Assembly (NCBI RefSeq): GCF_002154695.1
Contig: NZ_MTAV01000078.1
Coordinates: 62,001 to 126,000, forward strand
Direction: 5' to 3'
Source of the DNA: Nostoc sp. T09
Lineage (GTDB): Bacteria > Cyanobacteriota > Cyanobacteriia > Cyanobacteriales > Nostocaceae
Length of the DNA stretch: 64,000 bases
Part shown: in pieces, positions 36,112-50,048 of the stretch
How the letters are laid out: every line of letters begins with the position of its first letter
Position numbering within the stretch: position 1 is the stretch's first letter
Translations under genes and position numbers: made by a program
The notes under the pieces: model-generated
Databases searched by the model: none
What the model was told of the DNA's origin: nothing
The model's input: only the letters and a program-made list of their open reading frames with translations

Positions 36112-36666
36112 TTAGGAACTAGTTAAGCGTAAAGAAAGGCGGCGTAATTGACCACGTAAACTAGCGTCAATTACCTGCGATCCTACTTTAATGATCAAAC
36201 CACCAATTAAGTCGCTGTCGATTTTGGTGTCTAGTTCTACTTGGCGAGCATTAGTGATTGCAAGAACCTTATCTATTACAGCTTGTTGTTGAGCTTCTGT
36301 GAGGGGAACGGCTGAAGTGACTTCCGCTAATACGGTTTGATTCAGCTGGCGCAACAACGTCAAATACTGCTGTAAAATTGCTTCCAAGAAGAAAATACGG
36401 CGTTTGTCTACTAACAACAGCAAAAATCTGCGTAAGTAGGGATTTGCGCCATCACCCAGTATTTGAGTGAGCACTGCCTTTTTCCGTTCAGGCTGAATAA
36501 ACGGATTGTCAATTAAGTTTTGCAGTGGCGCTGAATTTTTCAACAAATTCACCAACGCACGCGCATCTTCGCCAAACTGTTCGCTCAGATTCTGGGATTT
36601 GGCTATTGACATCAAAGCCTGTGCATAAGGTTGGGCTACTTCGGCTGTTTCTACATTACTTTTCAT
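36112..36666 (-). CDS. atpH: ATP synthase F1 subunit delta
   Basis: This 184-residue peripheral-stalk subunit (OSCP-type) joins F1 to the b/b' stalk. The N-terminal six-helix domain begins VAQPYAQALMSIAKSQN, and the C-terminal part carries the conserved DLIGGLIIKVGSQVIDASLRGQLRRL. The ATG overlaps the atpF stop by one base (TGATG), so the two are translationally coupled. The length matches the family. Confidence 0.98.
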   Translation of the reverse strand: MKSNVETAEVAQPYAQALMSIAKSQNLSEQFGEDARALVNLLKNSAPLQNLIDNPFIQPERKKAVLTQILGDGANPYLRRFLLLLVDKRRIFFLEAILQQYLTLLRQLNQTVLAEVTSAVPLTEAQQQAVIDKVLAITNARQVELDTKIDSDLIGGLIIKVGSQVIDASLRGQLRRLSLRLTSS

Positions 36667-37235
36667 CAGCGTCCTCCCACCTGCGCGATGCTGCGGTCAA
36701 TTATTGTTTGTTGAACATCGTCAGCAATACCAGTCCGCAGTTCTGACTCGACTTTTTGCAATGCCAGCGCGGCTACTCGCTGCCGCAGTTCGGCAAGCGC
36801 TCGTTCTCTTTCTGTGTTCAAATCTGCTGCTGCTGTTTGTCGCAGGCGTTCTACGTCTTGCCCAGCTCGTGCCAACAGAGCTTCTCTAGCCGCCTGGGCG
36901 TTTTCTTCAGCAGCTTTGCGGATGCGTTGTGCCTCTGCCTGAGCTTGGGTCAACTGCCCTTGTGCCTGAGATAGAGCAATTTGTGCCTCTTTTAAGCGCT
37001 GTTCTGCTTCCTGAACTGCAGTTGCAATCTTTGATCGTCGCTCGTTCAGGATATTGCTTAAAACTTTACGTCCGAAGTAGAATAATATGCCAACCAGAAT
37101 CGCTAGGTTAATGAGATTGGTTTCAAAAAGGTCTAGGTTTAGACCAAAACCACCTTCTGCTGCGCCTTCTGCCAATTCAGAGTGAACAGCGTTCGCTTCT
37201 GCGGCAAGTAATAAGAATGTGCCCATGTTACCCAT
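36666..37235 (-). CDS. atpF: ATP synthase F0 subunit b
   Basis: This 189-residue stator subunit has one N-terminal membrane helix (about residues 36-57, [19 protein letters not shown]) preceded by a cyanobacterial N-terminal extension. A long charged coiled coil ([23 protein letters not shown] onward) reaches up to delta. It pairs with the b' subunit encoded just upstream. ATG codons at 37235 and 37226 are both possible starts. Confidence 0.97.
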   Translation of the reverse strand: MGNMGTFLLLAAEANAVHSELAEGAAEGGFGLNLDLFETNLINLAILVGILFYFGRKVLSNILNERRSKIATAVQEAEQRLKEAQIALSQAQGQLTQAQAEAQRIRKAAEENAQAAREALLARAGQDVERLRQTAAADLNTERERALAELRQRVAALALQKVESELRTGIADDVQQTIIDRSIAQVGGR

Positions 37236-37398
37236 CTACAAGTGCGCTGCTCGCTTGTTAATACGTTGTATTTTCCCGCAGGGAAATTAAACTGTCTTAA
37301 TTTCCCGAAGGAAAAAAGTGCCTTTTTTGACACTTAATTATGCGCTTTGGGACAATTGTCCATCTGCGCCTATGCTTTCACAGAACCTGCACTATCGC

Positions 37399-37830
37399 TT
37401 ATCTAGCTAGAGTCGGTCCTAATAGTTTTTCTAGAATCTGTCTGCTTAGAGCATCAACGCGTTGTTCTAAGGAACGCATAGCTTCTTGCTTTTGTTGCTC
37501 TATTTCAATAGAAGCGCGTTCTCGCTCTTGCTGAGCTTCTTGTTGCGCCTCAGCGATTTTCTGGGCAGTAATTTTCTTAGCTTCAACCTGAGCTGCTTCT
37601 ATAGTAGCTTGCGACTGCCTGCGAGCTTCTGCTAGCTGCTGCTCATATTCTTGGGTTAAACGCTCAGCTTTAGCCAAGCGTTCCTTGGCATCAAGGGTAT
37701 TCGTTCGGATGTAATTATCGCGATCGTCCAGTACCTTGGTCAGTGGCTTATAGAAAATTACATTCAACAAAGCTGCCAATAGCAGGAACTGCAATGCCAT
37801 GAAGGGCAAGGTAGCATCGAAATCAAACAT
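37399..37830 (-). CDS. atpF2: ATP synthase F0 subunit b'
   Basis: This 143-residue second b-type subunit is found in photosynthetic bacteria and chloroplasts, where b and b' form a heterodimer. It has a membrane helix at the start ([23 protein letters not shown]) and a long coiled coil ([22 protein letters not shown]). It lies between the c and b genes, the standard order; it is also called atpG or atpX in the literature. The spacer to atpF carries small GC hairpins (TTTCCC-GCA-GGGAAA). Confidence 0.96.
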   Translation of the reverse strand: MFDFDATLPFMALQFLLLAALLNVIFYKPLTKVLDDRDNYIRTNTLDAKERLAKAERLTQEYEQQLAEARRQSQATIEAAQVEAKKITAQKIAEAQQEAQQERERASIEIEQQKQEAMRSLEQRVDALSRQILEKLLGPTLAR

Positions 37831-37964
37831 TTCTCTCCTCTTTGGCTGGAGTAGCAGTTTTCATGGCTAGCAACAACATCCAACCTTTCATAATTTTTAG
37901 AGACCCATAGCCAAAAAGGGTCAACTTACATCAGAACGACTAAATATCCAAAAGATTTCGATTT

Positions 37965-37992
37965 GTAGAGGCGTGAGGATTCACGTCTCTAC
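37965..37992. repeat. Palindromic element between atpE and b'
   Basis: GTAGAGGCGTGA and TCACGTCTCTAC form 12-base arms (one G-T pair) around a four-base loop. GTAGAGACG-type palindromes are common between genes in Nostocales. Here it falls within the operon mRNA and could affect the relative amounts of subunit c and the stalk subunits. Confidence 0.8.
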
Positions 37993-38012
37993 ACTTACAA
38001 AACTTTTAGGTT

Positions 38013-38300
<288 letters not shown>

Positions 38301-38408
38301 TTAACTAGTAAAGACGTGTGTTCACGCTGCACCGAGTTCTCACATATCGCGCTTGGCGATGTTTTGAGCTTTGAAGCTCGTCGGAACTGTGCTATCTACT
38401 GAGAAGCG

Positions 38409-39170
38409 TTAATGCTCCTCATGCTCTTCTCCACCATGTCCCTCCATTGCCTCATGAATATATGCCCCGGCCAGGGTAGCAAATACCAGGGCTTGAATGG
38501 CACTGGTAAATAAACCTAAAGCCATGACAGGCAGAGGTATAAATAGAGGAACAAGCAGAACCAGCACCGCTACTACTAATTCATCCGCCAATATATTTCC
38601 GAATAGACGGAAGCTTAGGGAGAGGGGCTTGGTGAAATCTTCTAGGATCGCGATCGGCAACAGAACAGGCGTTGGCTCAATATATTTTTTAAAGTAGCCC
38701 AAACCCCGCTTGCTAAAACCCGCGTAAAAGTACGCTAAAGAAGTTAGCAATGCCAATGCTACGGTCGTATTGATGTCATTGGTGGGAGCTGCCAATTCAC
38801 CAGAAGGCAACTTGATTAGCTTCCAAGGAATGAGCGCGCCTGACCAGTTCGATACGAAGATAAACAAGAACAATGTGCCAATGAAGGGCACCCAAGGGCG
38901 GTACTCTTTCTCACCAAGTTGGTTTTTTGCCAAATCCCGAATAAATTCTAGGGCATATTCCATCAAATTTTGGATGCCACGGGGAATTCTTTGTGCGTTG
39001 CGAGTAGCAGCTATGGAAGCCACTACCAAAATGCTAATCACAAACCATGAGGTGAGAAAAACTTGCCCATGAATTTTCAGATTGCCCAATTGCCAATAGA
39101 AATGATGACCTACTTCTAATTCGGCTAGGGGAAAAGAATTAAAGGCGTTTAAGACACTAAGCATTTGCAT
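38409..39170 (-). CDS. atpB: ATP synthase F0 subunit a
   Basis: This 253-residue membrane subunit provides the proton half-channels. Five membrane helices are visible, with the essential arginine in [22 protein letters not shown] and the C-terminal helix [28 protein letters not shown]. The N-terminus includes the [24 protein letters not shown] element typical of cyanobacteria and plastids. It is the second gene of the operon after atpI. Confidence 0.98.
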   Translation of the reverse strand: MQMLSVLNAFNSFPLAELEVGHHFYWQLGNLKIHGQVFLTSWFVISILVVASIAATRNAQRIPRGIQNLMEYALEFIRDLAKNQLGEKEYRPWVPFIGTLFLFIFVSNWSGALIPWKLIKLPSGELAAPTNDINTTVALALLTSLAYFYAGFSKRGLGYFKKYIEPTPVLLPIAILEDFTKPLSLSFRLFGNILADELVVAVLVLLVPLFIPLPVMALGLFTSAIQALVFATLAGAYIHEAMEGHGGEEHEEH

Positions 39171-39230
39171 TCTTCAAGCATTTTCCCCAACGAGCGAGGA
39201 TGGGAGTATTGTCTTTGTGAGCCTGACTTG

Positions 39231-39710
39231 TTAAGAATCAGGAAGAAACGCAGTTTGCACGGTGTAGACGAGGAGCGTGGCTTTGTAAGTTAGAAATCCC
39301 AAGAATATGGGCAAAATTTTTAGCTCATTCCATTGAGTCGCCAATATAATCAACCCAACAAATAGAGCCAAACGACTTTTACTCAGACGCGTTTTCTCAC
39401 CACCGAGTCGCTCAACGTCTTTGGCCAGCATTTTTAAGTAAATCACACCTGTACACGCCCCAATCAAATAATTCAGAGCAATGTTTAAGGAATAAAAAAT
39501 CCATACAGAGATAAATATTATCCCTGTCAAGACAAGTGTGATTACCAACAACTTCTGGTAGAGTTGATAGAACTCCTCCATAGAGTTTACTCGTTCTTCG
39601 TCCTCAGAACCAGATTGAGCATTTTGCGTTGTTGTTGGAGTCGATGCAGTTGATTCGTCTGACAAGCTCACGGGACTCAAAACCAGTACAGCTAACGATG
39701 ATGACTGCAC
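39231..39710 (-). CDS. atpI: ATP synthase assembly protein I
   Basis: This gives 159 residues from GTG 39710, or 116 from the ATG at 39581 ([12 protein letters not shown]). The shorter form is close to the usual size, so the Ser/Thr-rich first 43 residues may not be translated. Membrane helices lie at about residues 54-75 and 77-95, with a second pair after the basic loop ([15 protein letters not shown]). It is the first gene of the operon and assists c-ring assembly or metal supply in other bacteria. The promoter should lie in the 39711-40291 gap. Confidence 0.85.
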   Translation of the reverse strand: MQSSSLAVLVLSPVSLSDESTASTPTTTQNAQSGSEDEERVNSMEEFYQLYQKLLVITLVLTGIIFISVWIFYSLNIALNYLIGACTGVIYLKMLAKDVERLGGEKTRLSKSRLALFVGLIILATQWNELKILPIFLGFLTYKATLLVYTVQTAFLPDS

Positions 39711-40291
39711 ATTCAGTCAGCTGAATCATATCACGATCTGGTAACAATACTTTAGAAAAAAACAATTAACTTCTTCTCAGCAGCAAGCAATCAACTAATG
39801 AGGCGTTATCAGGAGAAATAGAGACAAGGGAAGAGCAAAAAAGACCTATGTTTACGATTGCTCCCGATTTTCTATGGGTTACTGCTTAGTAGTTTTGTCA
39901 AGGTGAATTCCGTGAAACTGTCAGTGCTTGGGTGTGTAGTGCTTAGATTCTAGGACAGTTGATGAGATATTTAGCTACTCTAACTTAAAACTTCCCACAA
40001 TTTAGAGAGCGATCGCTCTCTACCATGAATATAAATTACATCTAGAAGTTAGGAGTATTGTAAGGACAGTTAAGATGCTGATACCACAAGCTCAGAATTA
40101 AGTATGCTCTCTGGTATTGAAAATTCCTAACAACCAAGTTGATATCTAAATTTACAGTATCGTTACACCAAATATGAATGCCCCACAGAGAGAGTCACAG
40201 GCAATCTCTGGGGGCATGGGGTTAGATATATTATCAAAGTGGTATTTGCACCCGGTTAACTAAGAGGGTCTCAGTGGTAATAGTTTATGGA
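39711..40291. other. Intergenic region with stem-loop upstream of atpI
   Basis: No gene is seen. It should contain the promoter of the ATP synthase operon. Near 40180-40216 an imperfect hairpin (GCCCCACAGAGA / TCTCTGGGGGC) lies downstream of the PEP-CTERM gene and may end its transcript, although no long T-run follows. Confidence 0.5.
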
Positions 40292-40816
40292 CTAAGCTTT
40301 TTGAGCAGATTCTGCTTTCCTACGCTTCATCCATGTACCAAAGCCAACAGCTAGTAATGAGCCACCAACTGTCATGGGTTCGGGGACATCTGAAGGTCCT
40401 GTGGTATTGCCAGCATTGAAGCTAGGACCACTTAGAACTGAGAAACTTACTGGACCTGGCGTCGTAAATGAACTGATTACGGAAAAGTCCAATCCAGTAA
40501 ATGGGTTTCCTGTCAAGGTATTCGCCGTTGCATTCTTAAGTGACAAGAGAACATTATTGGCATCGAAAAAGAGCACATTCAGAAATGATGAATTTACATT
40601 TACTCCAGTTACACCTTCCAAGCCTGAGAGGGTAATGCTACTAAATTTGTTGAGCTTTTCCGCGGGTGTGCCAGTGGCAAGTACATTGTAATTGTATGTA
40701 CCTCCCGATTGACTAAGAAAATTCACACTTGCTGCTTGTGCAGGTTTAGCACTTACAGCCGCTAAAGAAAGAGCTAAGCCAGCAGCAGCAATACTCAGAT
40801 TTTTGGCTAATTTCAT
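40292..40816 (-). CDS. PEP-CTERM sorted exported protein
   Basis: The ATG at 40816 is preceded by AGGAG and gives 174 residues; a longer TTG start is less likely. The N-terminus is a signal peptide (KLAKNLSIAAAGLALSLAAV, cleavage near PAQAA). The middle is Ser/Thr/Asn-rich and beta-strand-like. The C-terminus has VPEPMTVGGSLLAVGFGTWMKRRK, that is a PEP motif, a hydrophobic span and a basic end, the signal for exosortase processing. Such proteins are exported and probably become part of the surface or extracellular matrix. The exosortase gene is not in this window. Function beyond sorting is unknown. Confidence 0.88.
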   Translation of the reverse strand: MKLAKNLSIAAAGLALSLAAVSAKPAQAASVNFLSQSGGTYNYNVLATGTPAEKLNKFSSITLSGLEGVTGVNVNSSFLNVLFFDANNVLLSLKNATANTLTGNPFTGLDFSVISSFTTPGPVSFSVLSGPSFNAGNTTGPSDVPEPMTVGGSLLAVGFGTWMKRRKAESAQKA

Positions 40817-41057
40817 CCGCAAATTCTCCTTTATGATTAAAGTGGAATACGTAAGTACAAGCTCGTAAACGAGACTCGTTGTAATGTATTATCATTTACT
40901 TTTATACGGAAGAAAAAAAACTAATTTTGACTAAATCTTGATGTTGTGGCAGCTTTGTGTAAATTTAAAATGAATGTATATTTTTTCAGTACAAAAAATC
41001 CGGAGCGTGTAAAACGTCCGGAGCGCAATCGAAATACAGAACTTTCTGCGTTTAAAT

Positions 41058-42239
41058 TTAAGTTGGTGTTAACAAAATCAGCTGCTGCTTGAGGAGTGTT
41101 CTTACTACATCCAACTCCATCTGCACATCTGCCAATATATTTGCTACTGTTAACTCGCCATTACACCTTTGCAGAAACTCAAACTCTTCTGCTGACAAAT
41201 TGACAATCTGGTAATCGCAGTTAAATATACATTGACTTGGCCATCCATCCATACAAGGATTACGTTCTGGAATCGCCGCTAATAGGCTATTATCATCTGA
41301 CCAGTCGGTTTTGGTAATAGGGGGACGACCAAGGAAAAATTCGTAATGGGTAACTTCTGGGTCTAGTAATTCTATTAAGCGATAACGTTGGCGATCGCTC
41401 AACCCTTTTGCCCGTTCAATTAACTCTGGTGTTTTACTCAAAAGTCTTTCCAATTGCCAAAAAGCAGGATTTGAGAAACTAATAAACTCTAAGCCAGAAG
41501 CATCAATTAGTTCAAATAGCGTTTCAATGTTGTAATCAATCTCTTGGGGATGAACGTACATATCGGCAAAGTTTTCATCCCGATGATTTTCCAACGACCA
41601 GCGCTCTTTTTCGCGCTTGACAATCCGATTATTTTCTGGCAGCGAAGCAAATATTTGCCGCCCAACCTGTACACCATCGCGGTAGTCACCACGTTTGTCA
41701 GCTTGAAGGAGAGCGATCGCTTTTTGCATGAGTTGAATTTCCCAGCGTCCCAACTCTCCATAGACAAAAATGTGCATCAAGCCACCTGGGGCTAACTTCT
41801 TCGCCAAGGCTTGAATACCGCGAATCGGGTCAGGTAAATGATGCAAAACACCAACGCAATTAATTAAATCAAACTCTCCTGGCAACTGTTCCACATCGTA
41901 CAAGCTGAGGTGATGAAACTCAACGCGATTGGCTCCAGAACGCTGACAGCGCTCTTTTGCTACTGCTAAAGCACCAGCACTGAGGTCAATGCCTACAACA
42001 GAAGCTTGAGAATTGAGATGAACCAAGTATTCTGTACCTACCCCCGTACCACAACCAGCATCTAAAATGCGGATGTCTTGTTTTTGAGGTTTTTGACCAG
42101 TGCAGAAATTGTAAGCAGCTAGCCAATTCCAGCGCCAGTTATAGCCCGGAGGTGGTTCATCTAACAGAGGTTCTGGCGGAAAGGGGTAAGTGTTGTAGAG
42201 TTTGGCAACAGCAGCGCTAACAGTTTGGGCGTCGGACAT
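41058..42239 (-). CDS. Class I SAM-dependent methyltransferase
   Basis: This gives 393 residues from the ATG at 42239 (MSDAQTVSAAVAKLYN). The Rossmann-type core has motif I ILDAGCGTGVGTEYL, motif II VVGIDLSAGAL, and FDLINCVGVLHHLPDP as motif IV/post-motif, followed by LAPGGLMHIFVYG. A long C-terminal extension (about 170 residues, with FISFSNPAFWQLERLL and FNCDYQIVNLSAEEFEFLQRCNG) is probably substrate-specific. The N-terminal YNTYPFPPEPLLDEPPPGYNWRW segment is characteristic of a cyanobacterial subfamily. Substrate is unknown. Confidence 0.88.
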   Translation of the reverse strand: MSDAQTVSAAVAKLYNTYPFPPEPLLDEPPPGYNWRWNWLAAYNFCTGQKPQKQDIRILDAGCGTGVGTEYLVHLNSQASVVGIDLSAGALAVAKERCQRSGANRVEFHHLSLYDVEQLPGEFDLINCVGVLHHLPDPIRGIQALAKKLAPGGLMHIFVYGELGRWEIQLMQKAIALLQADKRGDYRDGVQVGRQIFASLPENNRIVKREKERWSLENHRDENFADMYVHPQEIDYNIETLFELIDASGLEFISFSNPAFWQLERLLSKTPELIERAKGLSDRQRYRLIELLDPEVTHYEFFLGRPPITKTDWSDDNSLLAAIPERNPCMDGWPSQCIFNCDYQIVNLSAEEFEFLQRCNGELTVANILADVQMELDVVRTLLKQQLILLTPT

Positions 42240-42503
42240 AACAAGTAATTCTGGGGGCAAAATTGAGTTTAGCAGATGTGGTTTGACACTCCCCATTTCT
42301 CACGGCAAGAAGGTTCTAGTTTCACGACCATTGCTTGCCTTTGCATGTCTTGCGACCAGAACAGTTATCAGCTTTCTTGCATTAGCCTAAGAGTTTATAT
42401 AAGAATCCAGTTCTATTACAAAATACTGTGTAAACGCTGTCTTTCTATTGCCTATTACCGATTGCTTGCCTTTACAAGTAAGTTTACAAATTAAATAGGA
42501 GTG

Positions 42504-43034
42504 CTAGATATCGCATTGATGGGTTTGACAAAATTTAGCATTATTTATTTCCTCTTGTAGAGTACTTAAGGTAATAATCTTGAATGCCGAGCCACCTTGT
42601 ACTTCAGTAGTGATGTAGGCATACTTCTGACCACGAGAGAATTGGTCTCGACCAATCTTGATGATATAGCGAGACTTTTGATAGTCGTTAGCAATGCTGG
42701 AATTATAGATATTTTGAATTAATTTCACTGCTTTGCTATTTTTCTGAGTGAATTTGAGATTAGATTCACCACTAACAGTTATTCCCTCTTTAGTCACTGT
42801 GCCATTCTGGGAAGTTACATCAGCATAAAAATATAATTTCCCTTTTGTGCCGTCATAACCATGTGCTTCGTTGTTGTACTTTAACGTTGGTAAAGTTGCT
42901 CTGGTTTTTGCCCAATTTACGACGGTAGTTATATTTTGTCCTGGTAAGGCATTGGCAGGAGTAAGGGACAGGGATATAGCCAAGGTAGATAAAGCAAAAA
43001 AAAGTTTTAAGTAAAAATTATTACTTTTTAGCAT
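42504..43034 (-). CDS. Secreted protein of unknown function
   Basis: This 176-residue protein has a clear signal peptide (residues 1-29, LKLFFALSTLAISLSLTPANA). The mature part alternates strands and turns (LPTLKYNNEAHGYDGTKG, GTVTKEGITVSGESNLKFTQKNSKAVKLIQNIYN) and ends with a two-cysteine tail (FCQTHQCDI). No family is recognised. It is monocistronic, facing away from the apcE gene. Confidence 0.75.
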   Translation of the reverse strand: MLKSNNFYLKLFFALSTLAISLSLTPANALPGQNITTVVNWAKTRATLPTLKYNNEAHGYDGTKGKLYFYADVTSQNGTVTKEGITVSGESNLKFTQKNSKAVKLIQNIYNSSIANDYQKSRYIIKIGRDQFSRGQKYAYITTEVQGGSAFKIITLSTLQEEINNAKFCQTHQCDI

Positions 43035-46832
<3,798 letters not shown>

Positions 46833-46847
46833 ATAGTTAATTAATCA

Positions 46848-46942
46848 ACAGTCAAGGGAAGCCAGCGCCGGAGGCTGGTTTCCTGACTTGAGGCGACTGG
46901 CGTTCAAGAATCAAAAACCTTGGACTCTTGACTGTTTGTTGT
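46848..46942 (+). terminator. Stem-loop array downstream of apcE
   Basis: An inner hairpin GGAAGCCAGC / GCTGGTTTCC is enclosed by CAACAGTCAAG (46848-46858) and CTTGACTGTTTG. The total is a stem-loop of about 95 bases directly after the apcE stop. There is no long T-run, so it may act as a processing or partial termination site. Confidence 0.55.
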
Positions 46943-47267
46943 GGACTTTTAACTCAGTGACGCAACTTTTCGTAATATTGCTTTCAGATTGTAGAAATTG
47001 ACGTAAATCTGAAAAGGAATGTTACAAACTATTAAGAGCAGTCATAAATGCTCAACATAATGCCGGAGAATATTTTGCGGAAGGTAGCTGAGTTTTAGTG
47101 CTTGTGTAACCGTAATCGCTCAAGCAATTCGTAATGCACTAGCTATAGCAGTTTGTCAACTGTTATTTCTCAGTAAAAGCGAAAAAACATAGCTACTCTC
47201 AACCAAAGTTAAAGTCGCACCAGTTTCATCAAATACTGGTTTCATTCTTAGTTGGAGGAATCCATTA

Positions 47268-47753
47268 ATGAGTATCGTCACGAAGTCCATCGTGAATGCT
47301 GATGCAGAAGCCCGCTATCTCAGCCCTGGTGAGCTAGATCGGATCAAGAGCTTTGTTAGCAGTGGTGAGCGCCGTCTGCGGATTGCTCAAGTTTTAACCG
47401 ACAACCGCGAGCGTCTGGTTAAGCAAGCTGGCGAACAACTGTTCCAAAAGCGTCCTGATGTTGTATCTCCTGGTGGCAATGCTTACGGTCAAGAATTGAC
47501 TGCTACCTGTCTGCGCGACTTGGATTACTACTTGCGCCTAGTTACCTACGGAATCGTTGCAGGCGACGTTACCCCCATCGAAGAAATCGGTGTTGTAGGT
47601 GTTCGTGAAATGTACAAGTCCTTGGGCACTCCTATCGAAGGCGTTGCTGAAGGTGTGCGTGGTCTGAAGAGTGTTGCTGCTTCCTTGCTGTCTTCTGAAG
47701 ACGCTGCTGAAGCTGGCTCTTACTTCGACTATGTAGTCGGTGCCTTATCGTAA
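47268..47753 (+). CDS. apcA: Allophycocyanin alpha subunit
   Basis: This 161-residue core biliprotein binds one phycocyanobilin at C81 ([22 protein letters not shown]). Length and sequence are at the cyanobacterial consensus ([20 protein letters not shown]). A GGAGG site lies ten bases before the ATG. The leader has a small hairpin (CCAGT / ACTGG around 47220-47240). It is the first gene of apcABC; trimers with ApcB form the core cylinders scaffolded by ApcE. Confidence 0.99.
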   Translation: MSIVTKSIVNADAEARYLSPGELDRIKSFVSSGERRLRIAQVLTDNRERLVKQAGEQLFQKRPDVVSPGGNAYGQELTATCLRDLDYYLRLVTYGIVAGDVTPIEEIGVVGVREMYKSLGTPIEGVAEGVRGLKSVAASLLSSEDAAEAGSYFDYVVGALS

Positions 47754-47818
47754 GTTGAAGCTGTTTCTCTGCTGAAACCGAAGTATTGCAATACGGTTGG
47801 AAATAAGGAATTAACAAT

Positions 47819-48307
47819 ATGGCTCAAGACGCAATTACCGCTGTAATTAACTCTGCGGACGTTCAAGGTAAGTATCTAGATACCGCTGCTCTAGAGAAGT
47901 TAAAAGGTTACTTCTCCACTGGCGACCTGCGGGTACGTGCTGCTAGCACCATCAGCGCCAATGCTGCTGCGATCGTTAAAGAAGCTGTAGCAAAGTCTTT
48001 GCTGTACTCTGACATCACCCGTCCCGGTGGTAACATGTACACCACCCGTCGCTATGCTGCTTGCATCCGCGATTTAGACTACTACCTCCGCTATGCTACC
48101 TATGCTATGTTGGCAGGCGATCCTTCCATTCTGGATGAGCGTGTGCTGAATGGCTTGAAAGAAACCTACAACTCCTTGGGTGTACCCATTGGTGCTACCG
48201 TGCAAGCTATCCAATCCATCAAGGAAGTAACCGCCAGTTTGGTAGGTTCTGATGCCGGTAAAGAAATGGGTGTTTACCTAGACTATATCTCCTCTGGCTT
48301 GAGCTAA
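47819..48307 (+). CDS. apcB: Allophycocyanin beta subunit
   Basis: This 162-residue partner of ApcA has its chromophore cysteine at position 82 of the translated sequence ([23 protein letters not shown]). The asparagine methylated in beta-type phycobiliproteins is in [11 protein letters not shown]. It follows apcA after 65 bases. The 3' spacer to apcC contains a long inverted repeat (see 48352). Confidence 0.99.
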   Translation: MAQDAITAVINSADVQGKYLDTAALEKLKGYFSTGDLRVRAASTISANAAAIVKEAVAKSLLYSDITRPGGNMYTTRRYAACIRDLDYYLRYATYAMLAGDPSILDERVLNGLKETYNSLGVPIGATVQAIQSIKEVTASLVGSDAGKEMGVYLDYISSGLS

Positions 48308-48351
48308 GAGCTAGTTTGCACTTAAGAATTTAGGTGCGGCTTTATTAAGGA

Positions 48352-48453
48352 CTGGAAATCAATCGTGAGTGCTAGAGCGTTCTATCGCTTACCTTGTTGA
48401 AACAATCAATAATGATGAGTGTTAGCGGTCTAGTATTGATGCTTGATTTCCAG
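48352..48453 (+). promoter_or_regulatory. Long inverted repeat in the apcB-apcC spacer
   Basis: Perfect 11-base arms CTGGAAATCAA (48352-48362) and TTGATTTCCAG (48443-48453) enclose 80 bases, with a further short pairing (CTAGA/TCTAG) inside. It lies between apcB and apcC and has no T-run. It could be an mRNA processing or stability element that sets apcAB above apcC. Confidence 0.6.
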
Positions 48454-48538
48454 CCTTGGAGCTATTAATTTTTAAAGATTCGCACTCAAGATTTTTCAAA
48501 TAAAAAAGTTTTCACAATTACACAGGAGATTACAAAGC

Positions 48539-48745
48539 ATGGCCCGGTTGTTTAAAGTTACTGCTTGTGTACCCAGCCAAACCCGAATCCGTACCCAACG
48601 CGAATTGCAAAATACCTATTTCACCAAGTTAGTTCCCTATGAGAACTGGTTCCGCGAACAGCAACGGATTCAAAAAGCTGGCGGCAAAATTGTTAAAGTG
48701 GAACTGGCAACTGGTAAGCAAGGTACTAATACTGGTTTGCAGTAA
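48539..48745 (+). CDS. apcC: Allophycocyanin core linker LC7.8
   Basis: This 68-residue small linker caps the peripheral allophycocyanin trimers of the core cylinders. It consists of the CpcD-type fold (MARLFKVTACVPSQTRIRTQRELQNTYFTKLVPYENW). AGGAG precedes the ATG by ten bases. It is the last gene of the apcABC transcript and is followed at once by a strong terminator. Confidence 0.98.
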   Translation: MARLFKVTACVPSQTRIRTQRELQNTYFTKLVPYENWFREQQRIQKAGGKIVKVELATGKQGTNTGLQ

Positions 48746-48781
48746 TTTTTATAGACAGAAGATTATTATTAGGGAGTTATG

Positions 48782-48808
48782 AAGAGGCTTATATAAGCCT
48801 CTTTTTTG
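48782..48808 (+). terminator. Terminator of apcABC
   Basis: The perfect palindrome AAGAGGCTTATATAAGCCTCTT is followed by TTTTG, a textbook intrinsic terminator 37 bases after apcC. Confidence 0.95.
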
Positions 48809-48884
48809 TTACTTATATTTTTCTTTGAATAAGCCAAGAGTCATTAGTTATTTTTGCTTTGCCCCCAATCCTCAGTTCCCTTTT

Positions 48885-50048
48885 ATGACACGTCTTCTTT
48901 TAATTACGGAAAGATTTGCACCAGATTTGGGAGGTTTGGCTAGGAGTGCAACACGGCTGGTGGCGACACTCTCGCAACTAGGTATAAAAATTGATGTTGT
49001 TACTTGGAGTCGTTTCCTACAACCAGGTGAAGTCTTCCCACCTGAAATTGGAGAAGCAAATACTCGTGTCTATCGAATAGGGCTATACCGCCACTGGGAC
49101 ATGACGATGCCCCATACCTTGAATGTTTTGGACTGGTTACACTCCTCTCATGCTTATGATGCTGTATGGGGTCATTATTTGTTTCCGAGTGGTTTTTTAG
49201 CTACCTGGTTTGCGGCGCTTAAGGGATTGGCAAGCACAGTTAGCGCCCGTGGTAATGATATTGACCGCGAAATGTTTCCACCAGGAGATTTTGCCCGTTT
49301 GCAATGGACATTGCAACACGCTAAGGCGGTAACAGCGGTAAGTGCTGATATGTCCCGTAAAATTCAGCTACTGAGTGGGCGGGATGACGTATTGCTACTA
49401 AAAAATGTGGTTGATACAGAAATATTTTCTCCGCAAGCAAGGAGGGGAGAAATTAATAAAGAAACTTTAGGAATTGCTTCAGATGAAGTGGTATTGGGTT
49501 TTTGTGGAGAATTGCGAGAAAAAAAAGGGCAACAATTTCTGTTGAATGCTTTAACAACAGTTCGTCAAGTACGTCCTGCTTGCTTGTTAATCATTGGTGA
49601 GGTACGGACATCTCAGGAATCTGTACTGCAATTATACAAAACTCATCAGCCAGAAAATGCCCAGAGGATAATTATTACAAGGCATCTATCTAACCATGAA
49701 GCTGTAGCTGAATACCTGCGGCTGTGTGATGTTTATCTCCAACCTTCACTCTGGGAAGGTATGCCGAATGCGTTATTAGAAGCGATGGCTTGTGGTTGTT
49801 GCTGTATCGCCAGCGATGCAGGTGGCATTCCGGAGGTAATTATACATGGTAAAAATGGCTTTCTGCTGCCGCGTTCTCATCTGCATAAGCTGGGTGAGGC
49901 GGTTTTGGAATGTTTGACAATGACAACAGAAGAAAAAAATCAAATTGTCCAAGCTGCACGCGATCGCATTTTAACTGAATATTCCCTAACTCAGGAAAAA
50001 CTGCAACTTCAAACTTTAATTGACCGTTTGATTCCCAATTCTGTATAA
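48885..50048 (+). CDS. Family 4 glycosyltransferase
   Basis: This gives 387 residues from the ATG at 48885 (MTRLLLITERFAPDLGG). It has a GT-B fold retaining glycosyltransferase pattern: N-terminal acceptor domain with FAPDLGGLARSATRLVATLSQLG, middle VSARGNDIDREMFPPGDF, and C-terminal donor domain with LGFCGELREKKGQQFLLNAL and the E-x7-E motif in SLWEGMPNALLEAMACG. It probably adds a hexose to a glycan. It is convergent with and overlaps by 40 bases the GT4 gene at 50009, so it is an operon of one. Confidence 0.92.
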   Translation: MTRLLLITERFAPDLGGLARSATRLVATLSQLGIKIDVVTWSRFLQPGEVFPPEIGEANTRVYRIGLYRHWDMTMPHTLNVLDWLHSSHAYDAVWGHYLFPSGFLATWFAALKGLASTVSARGNDIDREMFPPGDFARLQWTLQHAKAVTAVSADMSRKIQLLSGRDDVLLLKNVVDTEIFSPQARRGEINKETLGIASDEVVLGFCGELREKKGQQFLLNALTTVRQVRPACLLIIGEVRTSQESVLQLYKTHQPENAQRIIITRHLSNHEAVAEYLRLCDVYLQPSLWEGMPNALLEAMACGCCCIASDAGGIPEVIIHGKNGFLLPRSHLHKLGEAVLECLTMTTEEKNQIVQAARDRILTEYSLTQEKLQLQTLIDRLIPNSV

